From: Belnapia rosea
GTDB lineage: Bacteria; Pseudomonadota; Alphaproteobacteria; Acetobacterales; Acetobacteraceae
DNA length: 36,696 nucleotides
Assembly: GCF_900101615.1 (NCBI RefSeq)
Contig: NZ_FMZX01000029.1
Location: 1-36,696, forward strand
Direction: 5' to 3'
Shown: in pieces, positions 9,384-17,713 of the stretch
How positions within the stretch are numbered: position 1 is the first letter of the stretch
Layout: every line of letters starts with the position of its first letter
Program-made: the position numbers and the translations under genes
The notes under the pieces: generated by a model
What the model was told of the DNA's origin: nothing
Database searches by the model: none
What the model saw: the letters and a program-made list of their open reading frames with translations, nothing else

Positions 9384-9881
9384 ATGAAACTGAACGAGCT
9401 GCGCGACAATGACGGCGCGCGCTACAAGTCGAAGCGGCTTGGCCGCGGCATCGGCTCTGGCAAGGGCAAGACCTCCGGCAAGGGCGTGAAGGGCCAGAAG
9501 GCGCGCGAAGGCGTGTCGCTGAACGGCTTCGAAGGCGGCCAGCTTCCGATCTACCGGCGCCTGCCGAAGCGGGGCTTCGTCAACATCTTCCGCAAGGAAT
9601 ATGCGCCGCTGAACCTCGGCCGTCTCGAGCAGGCGATCACCGAGGGCAAGCTGCCAGGTGACCAGCCGATCGACGAGGCCGCGCTGCGGGCTGCTGGCAT
9701 TGTTCGGACCGGCCCGAAGCTGGCTGGCATTCGCTTGCTGGGCCAGGGCACGCTGAGCCGGGCGGTGACCATCACCGTCTCCGGTGCTTCCGCTAGCGCG
9801 GTGGCGGCGGTGCAGGCGGCGGGTGGAACGATCACCCTGCTGAACCCGCCCGCGGCCGAAGAGACCCCGGCCGAAGCGTGA
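9384..9881 (+). CDS. rplO: 50S ribosomal protein L15
   Basis: L15 is a late-assembly large-subunit protein. The 165-residue product (E. coli 144) opens [20 protein letters not shown] and has the glycine/lysine-rich [20 protein letters not shown] and [17 protein letters not shown]. It ends with a Glu/Ala/Pro tail (AAEETPAEA). secY lies 118 bases downstream, by far the largest gap so far in the cluster. Confidence 0.97.
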   Translation: MKLNELRDNDGARYKSKRLGRGIGSGKGKTSGKGVKGQKAREGVSLNGFEGGQLPIYRRLPKRGFVNIFRKEYAPLNLGRLEQAITEGKLPGDQPIDEAALRAAGIVRTGPKLAGIRLLGQGTLSRAVTITVSGASASAVAAVQAAGGTITLLNPPAAEETPAEA

Positions 9882-9886
9882 TGCTT

Positions 9887-9974
9887 GCGGCCCGACGGGC
9901 CGCTCGCTACCTAGAGATCAGGTTCGTGGCTGCGGCGCCACGGCCGGGGGGCTCCCCTCCGGTTGGTGGCGCCG
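9887..9974 (+). promoter_or_regulatory. Two-hairpin leader upstream of secY
   Basis: The rplO-secY gap contains GCGGCCC (9887-9893) / GGGCCGC (9897-9903) with a 3-base loop. A second perfect 9-bp stem CGGCGCCAC (9933-9941) / GTGGCGCCG (9966-9974) encloses a further G-rich/C-rich pairing. Neither is followed by a U-tract, so read-through is expected. Placement between rplO and secY suggests an attenuation or mRNA-processing element that sets secY-adk levels apart from the ribosomal genes; that role is inference. Confidence 0.4.
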
Positions 9975-9999
9975 TTGTCGTGAGGAGGGTTTAGGATCC

Positions 10000-11358
10000 A
10001 TGGCCTCCGCAGCCGAGCAGCTTGCGGCCAATCTCAATCTCGGGGTGCTGTCCAAGGCGACCGAGCTCAAGAAGCGCCTGTGGTTCACCCTGGGCGCGCT
10101 CCTCGTCTATCGGCTCGGCACCTATGTGCCGGTCCCGGGGGTGGATGCCGGGGTGATGGGGGAGATCCTGCGCCAGCATGGCGGCGGGATTCTCGGCATG
10201 TTCGATATGTTCACCGGTGGTGCGCTCGGGCGCATGACCGTCTTTGCGCTGAACATCATGCCTTATATCTCGGCCAGCATCATCATCCAGTTGATGACGG
10301 CGGCCGTGCCCGCGCTCGAAACCCTCAAGAAGGAGGGCGAGTCGGGCCGCAAGAAGATCAACCAGTATACCCGCTACCTGACCGTCCTGATCGCCATCTT
10401 CCAGGCCTATGGCATCGCCGTCGGCCTCGAGAGCATGCGCGGCAGCTTCGGGCCGGCGGTGGGGGATCCGGGGATGTTCTTCCGCCTCTCCTGCGTCATC
10501 ACGCTGGTCGGCGGGACGATGTTCCTGATGTGGCTGGGCGAGCAGATCACCGCCCGGGGCGTCGGCAACGGCATCTCGCTGATCATCTTCGCCGGCATCG
10601 TGGCCAACCTGCCGCATGCCCTCGTCTCGCTACTCGAGCTCGGCCGGACCGGGGCGCTGTCCACCATCTTCATCATCGTCTTCATGGCGATCGCGCTGGC
10701 GGTCATCGCCCTCGTCGTCTTCGTCGAGCGGGCCCAGCGGCGCATCCCGGTGCAGTATCCGAAGCGCCAGGTGGGCAACCGCATGTTCGGCGGCGAGAAC
10801 ACACATCTGCCGCTGAAGCTGAATACGGCCGGCGTCATACCGCCGATCTTCGCCTCCTCGCTGCTGCTGCTGCCGGCGACCATCGCCGGATTCGCCGCCG
10901 ACCCGACTTCCGATGGGTGGCTCAGCACCGTCAGCGCCGCGCTTGCCCATGGCCAGCCGCTCTACATGGCGCTCTATGTGGCGCTCATCATCTTCTTTGC
11001 CTTCTTCTACACCGCGGTTGTCTTCAACCCGGTGGAGACGGCGGACAACCTGAAGAAGTATGGCGGCTTCGTTCCCGGGATCCGGCCCGGCCAGCATACG
11101 GCCGACTATTTCGACCGGGTGCTGACGCGCCTGACCGCGATCGGCGCGCTTTATCTCTGTCTGGTCTGCATCCTGCCGGAGTTGCTGATCAGCCATTACG
11201 GCGTGCCTTTCTACTTCGGCGGTACGTCGCTGCTGATCATCGTGTCGGTGACGATGGACACCGTGGCGCAGGTGCAGTCCCATCTTTTCGCGCACCAGTA
11301 TGAAGGCCTGATCCGCAAGGCTCGGCTGGGTGGCCGCGGCGCGCCGCGGCCGCGCTGA
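10000..11358 (+). CDS. secY: Protein translocase subunit SecY
   Basis: SecY is the channel of the Sec translocon in the inner membrane. The 452-residue product (E. coli 443) has ten predictable hydrophobic segments. It carries the YRLGTYVPVPGVD and INIMPYISASIIIQLM-type segments early (seen as ALNIMPYISASIIIQ), the cytoplasmic RRIPVQYPKRQVGNRMFGGE loop, and FNPVETADNLKKYGGFVPGI and TRLTAIGALYLCLVCILPEL near the end. A GAGGAGGG element precedes the ATG. adk follows after 24 bases, the standard spc-operon tail. Confidence 0.97.
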   Translation: MASAAEQLAANLNLGVLSKATELKKRLWFTLGALLVYRLGTYVPVPGVDAGVMGEILRQHGGGILGMFDMFTGGALGRMTVFALNIMPYISASIIIQLMTAAVPALETLKKEGESGRKKINQYTRYLTVLIAIFQAYGIAVGLESMRGSFGPAVGDPGMFFRLSCVITLVGGTMFLMWLGEQITARGVGNGISLIIFAGIVANLPHALVSLLELGRTGALSTIFIIVFMAIALAVIALVVFVERAQRRIPVQYPKRQVGNRMFGGENTHLPLKLNTAGVIPPIFASSLLLLPATIAGFAADPTSDGWLSTVSAALAHGQPLYMALYVALIIFFAFFYTAVVFNPVETADNLKKYGGFVPGIRPGQHTADYFDRVLTRLTAIGALYLCLVCILPELLISHYGVPFYFGGTSLLIIVSVTMDTVAQVQSHLFAHQYEGLIRKARLGGRGAPRPR

Positions 11359-11382
11359 GACGACGCAAGGGGGGGACAACCG

Positions 11383-12036
11383 ATGAACCTGATCCTGCTG
11401 GGCCCGCCCGGGGCCGGGAAGGGGACCCAGGCCAAGCGCCTGGAAGACCGGCACGGGCTGAAGCAGATCTCGACCGGCGACATGCTGCGGGCCGAGGTCC
11501 GCTCCGGCAGTGAGGTCGGGCGCCAGGCCAAGGCCATCATGGAACGGGGTGAGCTGGTCCCGGATGCCATCATCATCGCCATGCTGGCCGGCCGGGTCGC
11601 CCAGCCGGATGTGGCCCAGGGCTTCATCCTGGACGGCTTTCCCCGCACCGTCCCGCAGGCGGAGGCGCTCGACCTGATGCTGAAGGAGAAGGCCATGCCC
11701 CTCCATCATGTCATCGAGCTGCAGGTCGACGACGTGGCCCTGGTGGACCGCATCTCGGGTCGCTTCACCTGCGCCAAGTGCGGGGAGGGCTACCACGACC
11801 AATTCAAGCCGACGGCGAAGCCCGGCACCTGCGATGTCTGCGGCAGCACGGAGTTCTCCCGGCGCGCCGACGACAAGGCGGAGCTGGTTGCCGCACGGCT
11901 GGAGGCCTATCACCGCCAGACCGCGCCCTTGCTGCCCTATTACGCCGCCCAGGGCGTCCTGCGGGTGGTGGATGGAATGGCGGAGATGGGCGAGGTCGCC
12001 CGGCAGATCGAGGCGATCCTCGGGGACAAGGGTTGA
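11383..12036 (+). CDS. adk: Adenylate kinase, zinc-type LID
   Basis: Adk interconverts ATP + AMP and 2 ADP in the cytosol. The 217-residue product has the P-loop [10 protein letters not shown] (residues 7-16), the AMP-binding QISTGDMLR, and [11 protein letters not shown]. The LID carries four cysteines (C130, C133, C150, C153) arranged as two CxxC pairs, so it should bind a structural zinc, unlike E. coli Adk. It is co-transcribed with secY, and its stop codon overlaps the -35 element of the next promoter. Confidence 0.97.
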   Translation: MNLILLGPPGAGKGTQAKRLEDRHGLKQISTGDMLRAEVRSGSEVGRQAKAIMERGELVPDAIIIAMLAGRVAQPDVAQGFILDGFPRTVPQAEALDLMLKEKAMPLHHVIELQVDDVALVDRISGRFTCAKCGEGYHDQFKPTAKPGTCDVCGSTEFSRRADDKAELVAARLEAYHRQTAPLLPYYAAQGVLRVVDGMAEMGEVARQIEAILGDKG

Positions 12037-12060
12037 CGGCAAGGGGGCTCTCGGTATAGT
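12033..12060 (+). promoter_or_regulatory. Sigma-70-type promoter for rpsM-rpsK-rpoA-rplQ
   Basis: TTGACG (12033-12038) and TATAGT (12055-12060) are separated by 16 bases. Each hexamer matches the consensus at five of six positions, so this is the strongest promoter-like site seen in the window. The -35 element overlaps the adk stop codon. Transcription would begin near 12067 and give a leader of about 147 bases before the rpsM GTG. It would give the alpha genes, including RNA polymerase alpha, supply independent of the upstream operon. Confidence 0.65.
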
Positions 12061-12066
12061 CCGCGC

Positions 12067-12213
12067 CTCTCGCGGTCAGAGTTGGCCTCTGGGCAATGCG
12101 CCAGGGCACTCCCGGCCGCGTTTCGCCGTTGGCATTTTTGGGTTGATCATATCGTCGCGGGTGGCAGCGCCACTCCGGCGGGAGCAGGAGCGACAGGCTC
12201 CAGGAGCTGAGCA
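12067..12213 (+). promoter_or_regulatory. Long untranslated leader of the alpha (rpsM) operon
   Basis: No open frame resembling a gene occupies these 147 bases. Visible pairings are GCCTCTGG with CCAGGGC near 12087-12108 (one bulge), and GTGGC/GCCAC with loop AGC at 12161-12173, not far upstream of the rpsM start. In E. coli the alpha operon leader is bound by S4. No rpsD is present here, and I cannot recognise that pseudoknot, so regulation by a ribosomal protein is only a possibility. Confidence 0.35.
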
Positions 12214-12591
12214 GTGGCGCGCATCGCCGGAGTGAACATCCCCACGAACAAGCGCGTGCAAATCTCGCTGCGCTACATCTACGGCATCGGTCCGAAGAAC
12301 GCGGTTGAGATCTGCGGGAAGCTCGGCATCCCCGAGGACCGTCGCGTGAACCAGCTCACCGATGAGGAAATCCTCCGCATCCGCGAGCTGATCGACCGTG
12401 AGTACCGCGTGGAGGGTGACCTCCGCCGTGAAGTCGCGATGAATATCAAGCGGCTCATGGACATGGCCTGCTACCGTGGCCTGCGCCATCGCCGGGGCCT
12501 GCCGGTCCGCGGTCAGCGCACGCACACCAATGCCCGCACGCGCAAGGGCAAGGCCGTGGCCATTGCCGGCAAGAAGAAGGTGACGAAGTAA
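12214..12591 (+). CDS. rpsM: 30S ribosomal protein S13
   Basis: S13 sits at the top of the small-subunit head and forms bridges to the large subunit. The start is GTG at 12214: the family N-terminus [20 protein letters not shown] follows immediately. The 125-residue product (E. coli 118) ends with the conserved [19 protein letters not shown] and a basic KKKVTK tail. rpsK begins one base after the stop. Confidence 0.96.
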   Translation: MARIAGVNIPTNKRVQISLRYIYGIGPKNAVEICGKLGIPEDRRVNQLTDEEILRIRELIDREYRVEGDLRREVAMNIKRLMDMACYRGLRHRRGLPVRGQRTHTNARTRKGKAVAIAGKKKVTK

Positions 12592-12592
12592 T

Positions 12593-12994
12593 ATGGCCCG
12601 CGAACCCCGTGGCGGCGCTCGCGCGCCGCGCAAGAAGGAACGGAAGAACATCTCTTCCGGCGTGGCCCATGTGCTCGCCAGCTTCAACAACACCATCGTG
12701 ACGATCACGGACGCCCAGGGCAACGCGATCGCTTGGTCCTCCTCCGGCAGCCAGGGCTTCAAGGGCAGCCGGAAGTCCACCCCCTATGCGGCGCAGGTCG
12801 CGGCCGAGGATGCTGGCCGCAAGGCTCGCGAGCATGGGATGGAGCAGCTGGAGATCATGGTGAGCGGCCCCGGTTCGGGTCGTGAATCGGCGCTTCGCGC
12901 CCTCCAGGCGGTTGGCTTCTACGTCACCGCCATCCGGGACGTGACGCCCATCCCGCATAACGGCTGCCGTCCGCGCAAGCGCCGTCGCGTCTGA
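12593..12994 (+). CDS. rpsK: 30S ribosomal protein S11
   Basis: S11 lies on the platform near the E site. The 133-residue product (E. coli 129) shows [20 protein letters not shown], then [20 protein letters not shown] and the C-terminal [18 protein letters not shown], all diagnostic. The only separation from rpsM is one base, and no separate ribosome binding site is obvious, which suggests coupled translation. Confidence 0.97.
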   Translation: MAREPRGGARAPRKKERKNISSGVAHVLASFNNTIVTITDAQGNAIAWSSSGSQGFKGSRKSTPYAAQVAAEDAGRKAREHGMEQLEIMVSGPGSGRESALRALQAVGFYVTAIRDVTPIPHNGCRPRKRRRV

Positions 12995-13040
12995 GACGCG
13001 ATTTTCGGTTCTTGCGTGAGGCTGGCCTAGGAGACTGCTC

Positions 13041-14057
13041 GTGATCGAGAGGAATTGGCGGTCGCTCATCCGGCCCGAGAAGCTGGGTGTCGAGGTTGGG
13101 GCGGACCCCGACCGCACCGCGACCATCGTTGCCGAGCCGCTGGAGCGCGGCTTCGGCATGACGCTCGGCAATGCGATCCGCCGCGTGCTGCTGTCCTCCC
13201 TCCAGGGGGCGGCGGTGACGGCGATCCGCATCGACGGCGTGCTGCATGAATTCAGCAGCATCCAAGGCGTCCGCGAGGACGTCACGGACATCGTGCTGAA
13301 CGTGAAGCAGCTGGCCATCCGGATGCAGGGCGAGGGGCCGAAGCGCCTCCAGCTCACCGCGACCGGCCCGGGCGAGGTCACCGCCGGCCAGATCCAGACC
13401 ACGGGCGATATCGAGATCTCCAACCCCGATCTCGTCATCTGCACCCTCGACGACGGCGCGCGCCTCTCGATGGAGCTCACGGTCGGCACCGGCAAGGGCT
13501 ATGTCCCCGCCGCGATGAACCGCCCGGAGGATGCACCGATCGGCCTGATCCCGGTCGATGCCATTTATTCGCCGGTCCGCCGCGTCGCCTACCGGGTCGA
13601 GCCGACCCGCGTTGGCCAGGTGACCGACTACGACAAGCTGGTGATGAACATCGAGACGGACGGCACCGTCGCCCCGGAGGATGCCGTGGCGCTCGCTGCC
13701 CGTATCCTGCAGGACCAGCTCCAGCTCTTCATCAACTTCGACGAGCCGCGCGAGCGCAAGGTGGAGGAGGAGCGGGACGACCTGCCCTTCAACCGCAACC
13801 TGCTCCGCAAGGTGGACGAGCTCGAACTCTCCGTCCGCTCGGCGAACTGCCTGAAGAACGACAATATCGTCTATATCGGCGACCTCGTGCAGAAGACCGA
13901 GCAGGAGATGCTCCGCACGCCGAATTTCGGCCGCAAGTCGCTGAACGAGATCAAGGAAGTCCTGGCCTCGATGGGCCTTGGGCTCGGCCTCACCGTTACC
14001 GGTTGGCCGCCCGAGAATATCGAGGACCTGGCAAAGAAACTCGAAGAGCCGTTCTGA
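13041..14057 (+). CDS. rpoA: DNA-directed RNA polymerase subunit alpha
   Basis: The alpha subunit dimerises to seed RNA polymerase assembly and contacts activators through its C-terminal domain. The start is GTG (13041), giving an N-terminus like [14 protein letters not shown]. The N-terminal domain contains [20 protein letters not shown], and the C-terminal domain has [16 protein letters not shown] and [20 protein letters not shown]. The 338-residue length is typical of alphaproteobacteria (E. coli 329). It follows rpsK by 46 bases and precedes rplQ by 26. Confidence 0.98.
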   Translation: MIERNWRSLIRPEKLGVEVGADPDRTATIVAEPLERGFGMTLGNAIRRVLLSSLQGAAVTAIRIDGVLHEFSSIQGVREDVTDIVLNVKQLAIRMQGEGPKRLQLTATGPGEVTAGQIQTTGDIEISNPDLVICTLDDGARLSMELTVGTGKGYVPAAMNRPEDAPIGLIPVDAIYSPVRRVAYRVEPTRVGQVTDYDKLVMNIETDGTVAPEDAVALAARILQDQLQLFINFDEPRERKVEEERDDLPFNRNLLRKVDELELSVRSANCLKNDNIVYIGDLVQKTEQEMLRTPNFGRKSLNEIKEVLASMGLGLGLTVTGWPPENIEDLAKKLEEPF

Positions 14058-14083
14058 GTCCGGCGGATTAGGAAGCCCTTACC

Positions 14084-14515
14084 ATGCGACACGGGATTGC
14101 CGGCCGGAAGCTCGGCGTCACCTCCACCCACCGCATCGCCATGTTCCGCAACATGGCGACCAGCCTGCTGAAGCACGAGCAGATCACCACCACCCTGCCC
14201 AAGGCGAAGGAGCTGCGCCCCTATGTGGAGCGCATCATCACGCTTGGGAAGCGCGGCGGCCTGCATGCGCGGCGCCAGGCCTATGCGCAGATCATGGACC
14301 AGAAGGTGGTGGACAAGCTCTTCACCACCATCGCCGAGCGCTACAAGGCCCGCAACGGTGGCTACACCCGTGTGCTGAAGGCCGGCATCCGCTATGGCGA
14401 CGCTGCCTCCATGGCGGTGATCGAGCTGGTGGACCGTGACCCGGCCGCCAAGGGCCAGGATAGCGGCCCGAAGCCGGAGCGCGTTGCCGAGGGTGACGAG
14501 GCCGCTGCGGGCTGA
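14084..14515 (+). CDS. rplQ: 50S ribosomal protein L17
   Basis: L17 is a large-subunit protein near the tunnel exit. The 143-residue product opens [20 protein letters not shown] and has [20 protein letters not shown] and the closing [21 protein letters not shown]. coli L17 has 127 residues; the excess is a charged Gly/Pro/Glu/Ala tail from about residue 121. It is the last gene of the cluster and is followed by a strong intrinsic terminator. Confidence 0.97.
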   Translation: MRHGIAGRKLGVTSTHRIAMFRNMATSLLKHEQITTTLPKAKELRPYVERIITLGKRGGLHARRQAYAQIMDQKVVDKLFTTIAERYKARNGGYTRVLKAGIRYGDAASMAVIELVDRDPAAKGQDSGPKPERVAEGDEAAAG

Positions 14516-14542
14516 ACCCCGCGGCAGCGAAGGATAGGGCAG

Positions 14543-14569
14543 GGGCGGCGGGGCAACCCGCCGCCCTTT
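14543..14569 (+). terminator. Intrinsic terminator of the ribosomal cluster
   Basis: A perfect 10-bp stem GGGCGGCGGG (14543-14552) / CCCGCCGCCC (14557-14566) closes on the GNRA-type tetraloop GCAA and is followed by TTTCTCGTT. It lies 27 bases beyond the rplQ stop and just before the convergent methyltransferase gene. It is the clearest rho-independent terminator in the window. Confidence 0.85.
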
Positions 14570-14580
14570 CTCGTTGGTGC

Positions 14581-15438
14581 CTATCCCTCGCCGCGCATCA
14601 TCACCACGTCGCCATGCGGCAACTGGGGCAGGCTTTCCGCCGGCACCGGCTCCATCGCCCCACCCTTCGCAATCCGCCAGAACCGGAAGCCAAGCTCGCT
14701 GCCCAGCCAGCCGACCAAGGCCGGCAGATCGCAACGCACCGCCATCATCGGCGCGGACCATTCGGTCACGATGCGCAGCCCCGGCGAACGGGCGAGAAGT
14801 GCCGCCGCCCCGCGCAGCACCTGCGGCTCGGACCCCTCGGCATCCATCCGCAGCAGGTCGAGCGTGGGCACGGCCGCCAGCGCGGCATCCAGCGTGACGG
14901 CCGGCACCGTGACGCGGCGCGAGTAATTCGCCGCCTCGACCTCGAAGGCGAGGTGGCCGCTGCCGATATGCTCCGGGTCGCTGCTGAAGCTGACCTCGCC
15001 CGGCGCATCCAGCGCCGCGACCGGATGCAGCGTCACCCGCTCGCCGAACCCGTTCACCGAGAGTGTCGCCCGCAGCAGCGGCAGCACCGCCGGATTCGCC
15101 TCGAAGCTGTCGATATGCCCCTCCGGCCCCACCGCCTCGGCCATGGTCAGGCTGTGATAGCCCATATTGGCCCCGACCTCGGCCACGCGCTGCCCGCGCC
15201 GCAGCAGCCGGCCGAGCACCGCCTCCACATCCATCTCCCAGGTGCCGTGCATGGCGATATGCGGGGTGAGGCCAAGGTCGCGCGTATCGAGAAAGATCAT
15301 CTGGCCCCGATGGGTCAGCGCCAGGGCGCGGCCCTCGCCGAGATAGCAATAGGGCTGCGGCGGGCGCGCCGGCGTCGCCGGCAGCGATACGTTCTTCACG
15401 CCCAACCGGCGCAACACCCCACGAATTGTGATTGCCAT
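14581..15438 (-). CDS. FkbM-family SAM-dependent methyltransferase
   Basis: Likely transfers a methyl group from S-adenosylmethionine to an unknown substrate; FkbM relatives often methylate sugar hydroxyls of glycans or polyketides. With the ATG at 15438 the product is 285 residues. SAM motif I is VAEVGANMG (about 85-93), followed by the acidic strand IDSFEANP (about 109-116). A later LLRMDAEGSEPQVLRGA matches the FkbM hallmark in which Asp and Glu flank the active site. The frame is open to 15543, but that extra segment looks non-coding. It stands alone without glycan genes, so the substrate is open. It is divergent from the beta-propeller gene. Confidence 0.85.
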   Translation of the reverse strand: MAITIRGVLRRLGVKNVSLPATPARPPQPYCYLGEGRALALTHRGQMIFLDTRDLGLTPHIAMHGTWEMDVEAVLGRLLRRGQRVAEVGANMGYHSLTMAEAVGPEGHIDSFEANPAVLPLLRATLSVNGFGERVTLHPVAALDAPGEVSFSSDPEHIGSGHLAFEVEAANYSRRVTVPAVTLDAALAAVPTLDLLRMDAEGSEPQVLRGAAALLARSPGLRIVTEWSAPMMAVRCDLPALVGWLGSELGFRFWRIAKGGAMEPVPAESLPQLPHGDVVMMRGEG

Positions 15439-15566
15439 TCCAAACCGAATCCCCGGACGGCCGCAATCTCTACCGCTGCGCCCGGCCACACAAGCGCGGC
15501 TTGCGCTGCGGCTGGCCGCAGCGGACACTTCCTCACCGGGCACCAGACCCGGAGGGAGGAATCCGC

Positions 15567-16724
15567 ATGAAGACCCTGCTGCTCGCTGGCATCCTTGCCG
15601 CGGGCCTCGGCGCCGGCCAGGCGCAGGCCCAGCTTCTGCTCTCGGCGAATGACAACAAGGTGGTGCTGGAGAACGGCAATGTCCGCACCCTCAGGGAGCC
15701 GGCGCCGGACACGCTGACGGTCATCGACCTCGCCGGTGGCACGCCGCAGATCCGGGCGGAGATCGCCATCCCGGCCAGCGTCATCGGCCCGCCCGCCTCG
15801 GTCGCCATCACGCCGGATGAGCGCCTGGCCCTCGTCACCGCCAACCAGCAACGGGACCCGGCGGATGCCGGCAAGCTCGTCCCCGGCACCACCATGGCGG
15901 TCGTGGACCTCACCGCCAATCCGCCGCGACTGGTGGCGACCCTGCCGACCGGCGCCGCGCCGGCCGGCCTTTCCATCAACCGCGCCGGCACCCTGGCCCT
16001 CGTCGCCAACCGGGCGGAGGGCACGGTCAGCGTCTACCGCATTGCCCATGGTCAGGTGAGCGCCATCGGCAAGGTGGAGATCGGCCCGGTCTCCTCCGAG
16101 GTCTCGCATGTGGCCTTCACCCCGGATGGCCGGCATGCCCTGGTCACCCGCTATGGCGACCACTCGGTCAACGTGCTGCAGATCGACGGCGAACGGGTGG
16201 TGAAGCTCAACCGGGAGATCACCACCGGCGTCCGCCCCTATGGCCTCGCCATGACGCCCGATGGCCGCCATGCCGTCGTCGCCAATATCGGCCGCGGTAC
16301 GGGCGATGCCGATACGGTCAGCCTCATCGACCTGACGCGGGAGCCCTTCCGCATCGTCGATACGGTCAGCGTCGGCCAGACGCCGGAAGGTATCCAGACC
16401 GGGCCCGACAGCCGCCTGGTCGCGGTCACGGTGATGAACGGCTCCAACAAGCCGAACACCTCGCCCTTCTTCGGCCCTGGGCTGGTGAAGCTCCTCCGCA
16501 TCGAGAATGGGCGCCTCGCCGTGGTGTCCGAGGCCAGGGTCGGTACCTGGGCCCAGGGCGTCGCCTTCTCGCCGGATGGCCGCATGCTCTTCGTCGGCAA
16601 CATGGTCGAGCGGGACATCTCCGTCCTTCGCGTCGCCGAGGATGGCAGGCTGAGCGAGGGAGGCCCCCGCATCCGCGTCACCGGCGGCTCGGCCGCGCTG
16701 CGCGTCGCGGAGCGGGCGCGGTAG
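15567..16724 (+). CDS. Secreted YVTN/lactonase-type beta-propeller protein
   Basis: The start at 15567 follows a GGAGGGAGGA ribosome binding site and gives 385 residues. The first ~21 residues form a signal peptide ending GQAQA, so the mature protein is probably periplasmic. It carries repeated blades of the pattern VAxTPDGRHALVxxYGDxSVxV, for example FTPDGRHALVTRYGDHSVNV, MTPDGRHAVVANIGRGTGD and FSPDGRMLFVGNMVERDI. This is typical of YVTN/6-phosphogluconolactonase-like propellers. No catalytic assignment is safe. A YjbQ-family gene begins about 40 bases downstream, probably co-transcribed. Confidence 0.85.
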   Translation: MKTLLLAGILAAGLGAGQAQAQLLLSANDNKVVLENGNVRTLREPAPDTLTVIDLAGGTPQIRAEIAIPASVIGPPASVAITPDERLALVTANQQRDPADAGKLVPGTTMAVVDLTANPPRLVATLPTGAAPAGLSINRAGTLALVANRAEGTVSVYRIAHGQVSAIGKVEIGPVSSEVSHVAFTPDGRHALVTRYGDHSVNVLQIDGERVVKLNREITTGVRPYGLAMTPDGRHAVVANIGRGTGDADTVSLIDLTREPFRIVDTVSVGQTPEGIQTGPDSRLVAVTVMNGSNKPNTSPFFGPGLVKLLRIENGRLAVVSEARVGTWAQGVAFSPDGRMLFVGNMVERDISVLRVAEDGRLSEGGPRIRVTGGSAALRVAERAR

Positions 16725-16762
16725 CGGGGCGCGAGCGGGCGGCAATGGGAAAGGAGGCCGAT

Positions 16763-17188
16763 GTGGACCAGCGATTGCACCGGCTCGAGGTCACGACGCG
16801 CGGGCGTGGCCTGGTCGACATCACCGGCCAGGTCCGCCGCTGGGTAACGGACCAGGGGCTGATGACCGGGCTGCTGACCCTTTGGTGCCGCCACACCTCG
16901 GCCTCCCTCCTGGTCCAGGAGAACGCCTCGCCCGAGGTTCGCACCGATCTCGAGGCCTTCTTCCGCCGCCTCGTGCCGGATGGCGGCAATGGCCTCTACC
17001 GGCATGAGGATGAGGGGCCCGACGACATGCCGGCCCATATCCGCACGGCGCTGACGCAGACCCAGCTATCGGTACCGGTGGCCGATGGGGTCCCCGTGCT
17101 CGGCACCTGGCAGGGCCTCTACCTGTACGAGCACCGCACCAGCCCGCATCGGCGGGAGATCGTGCTGCATCTCCTCGGCACGCTCTGA
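16763..17188 (+). CDS. YjbQ-family (UPF0047) protein
   Basis: The product resembles the compact UPF0047/YjbQ family, some members of which show thiamine-phosphate synthase activity in vitro; the physiological role is uncertain. It shows the conserved CRHTSASLLVQENASPEVRT and GLYRHEDEGPDDMPAHIRTA segments with likely metal-binding histidines, then LGTWQGLYLYEHRTSPHRRE. I chose GTG at 16763 because AAGGAGG (16751-16757) lies 5 bases upstream. An in-frame ATG at 16745 would add 6 residues but has no good ribosome binding site. It follows the beta-propeller gene closely. Confidence 0.88.
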   Translation: MDQRLHRLEVTTRGRGLVDITGQVRRWVTDQGLMTGLLTLWCRHTSASLLVQENASPEVRTDLEAFFRRLVPDGGNGLYRHEDEGPDDMPAHIRTALTQTQLSVPVADGVPVLGTWQGLYLYEHRTSPHRREIVLHLLGTL

Positions 17189-17204
17189 TCGGCCCAGGAA
17201 GGCA

Positions 17205-17229
17205 CCAGGGCCGCGAGGCGCGGCCCTGG
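17205..17229. terminator. Hairpin between convergent genes
   Basis: A perfect 11-bp stem CCAGGGCCGCG (17205-17215) / CGCGGCCCTGG (17219-17229) with loop AGG lies between the ends of the YjbQ and CsbD-like genes. Neither side has a strong U-tract, but the position and stability fit a bidirectional transcription stop. Confidence 0.5.
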
Positions 17230-17244
17230 CGATGCTCCGCAGCC

Positions 17245-17547
17245 TTACCAGTACCGGCGCCGCGGCGGGTCGGAGAGCGTGCTCATCGTCATCAGGCCGA
17301 GTGCGAAGCCGATCGCGCCGGCGACCAGCAGCGAGAGCGCCGGCTGCTTCTCGACGAAGCGCCCAACCTCCTGCGCCGCGGTCTCGGCCGACTGCCGCAC
17401 GTCGCCATAGGCTTCCTGCGCCCGCCCGGCGACATTCCGGGCCAGACCCTCGGCCTGGTTCCGCTCGTCGCCGGTCACGTCGCCGAAGGTTTCCTGTGCC
17501 TTGCCCACGATGCCGCGGGCCGCGCCTTCGAGCTTGTCGCTGTTCAT
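17245..17547 (-). CDS. CsbD-like stress protein with C-terminal membrane segment
   Basis: The 100-residue product begins MNSDKLEGAARGIVGKAQET, the CsbD pattern, and repeats it as AEGLARNVAGRAQEAYGDVR. It then shows a hydrophobic helix LSLLVAGAIGFALGLMTM near residues 75-92 followed by a short basic tail. CsbD proteins are general-stress proteins of unknown mechanism. The repeat-plus-membrane-anchor layout also recalls ElaB/DUF883 proteins, which tether to the inner membrane. AGAAGGA precedes the ATG. A CsbD-like fragment lies about 100 bases upstream on the same strand. Confidence 0.85.
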   Translation of the reverse strand: MNSDKLEGAARGIVGKAQETFGDVTGDERNQAEGLARNVAGRAQEAYGDVRQSAETAAQEVGRFVEKQPALSLLVAGAIGFALGLMTMSTLSDPPRRRYW

Positions 17548-17644
17548 CGATGATGTCCTTCTATCGGAAGCGATGTGTGGAGATGGATCGAAGCCCTCAT
17601 GCCGGGCTCCGGCCCGTTATCCGCCGGGGGATGCGCTGCATTCC

Positions 17645-17713
17645 TCAGGCGAGGATGGTTCGGGGGCCGCCTGTCGCCTGCTTCGCCGCGCCTGCGATGC
17701 GGTCCTCGTCCAT
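17645..17713 (-). pseudogene. Truncated CsbD-like fragment or 22-codon small ORF
   Basis: An ATG at 17713 follows AGGAGGAGG at ideal spacing and encodes MDEDRIAGAAKQATGG, which matches the start of CsbD-domain proteins. After only 22 codons it ends in PRTILA and a stop. Neither other frame downstream resumes a CsbD sequence. The intact CsbD-like gene begins about 100 bases further on the same strand. Either this is the stub of a duplicated gene that lost its body, or it is a translated micro-protein. The excellent ribosome binding site argues it was recently functional. Confidence 0.5.
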
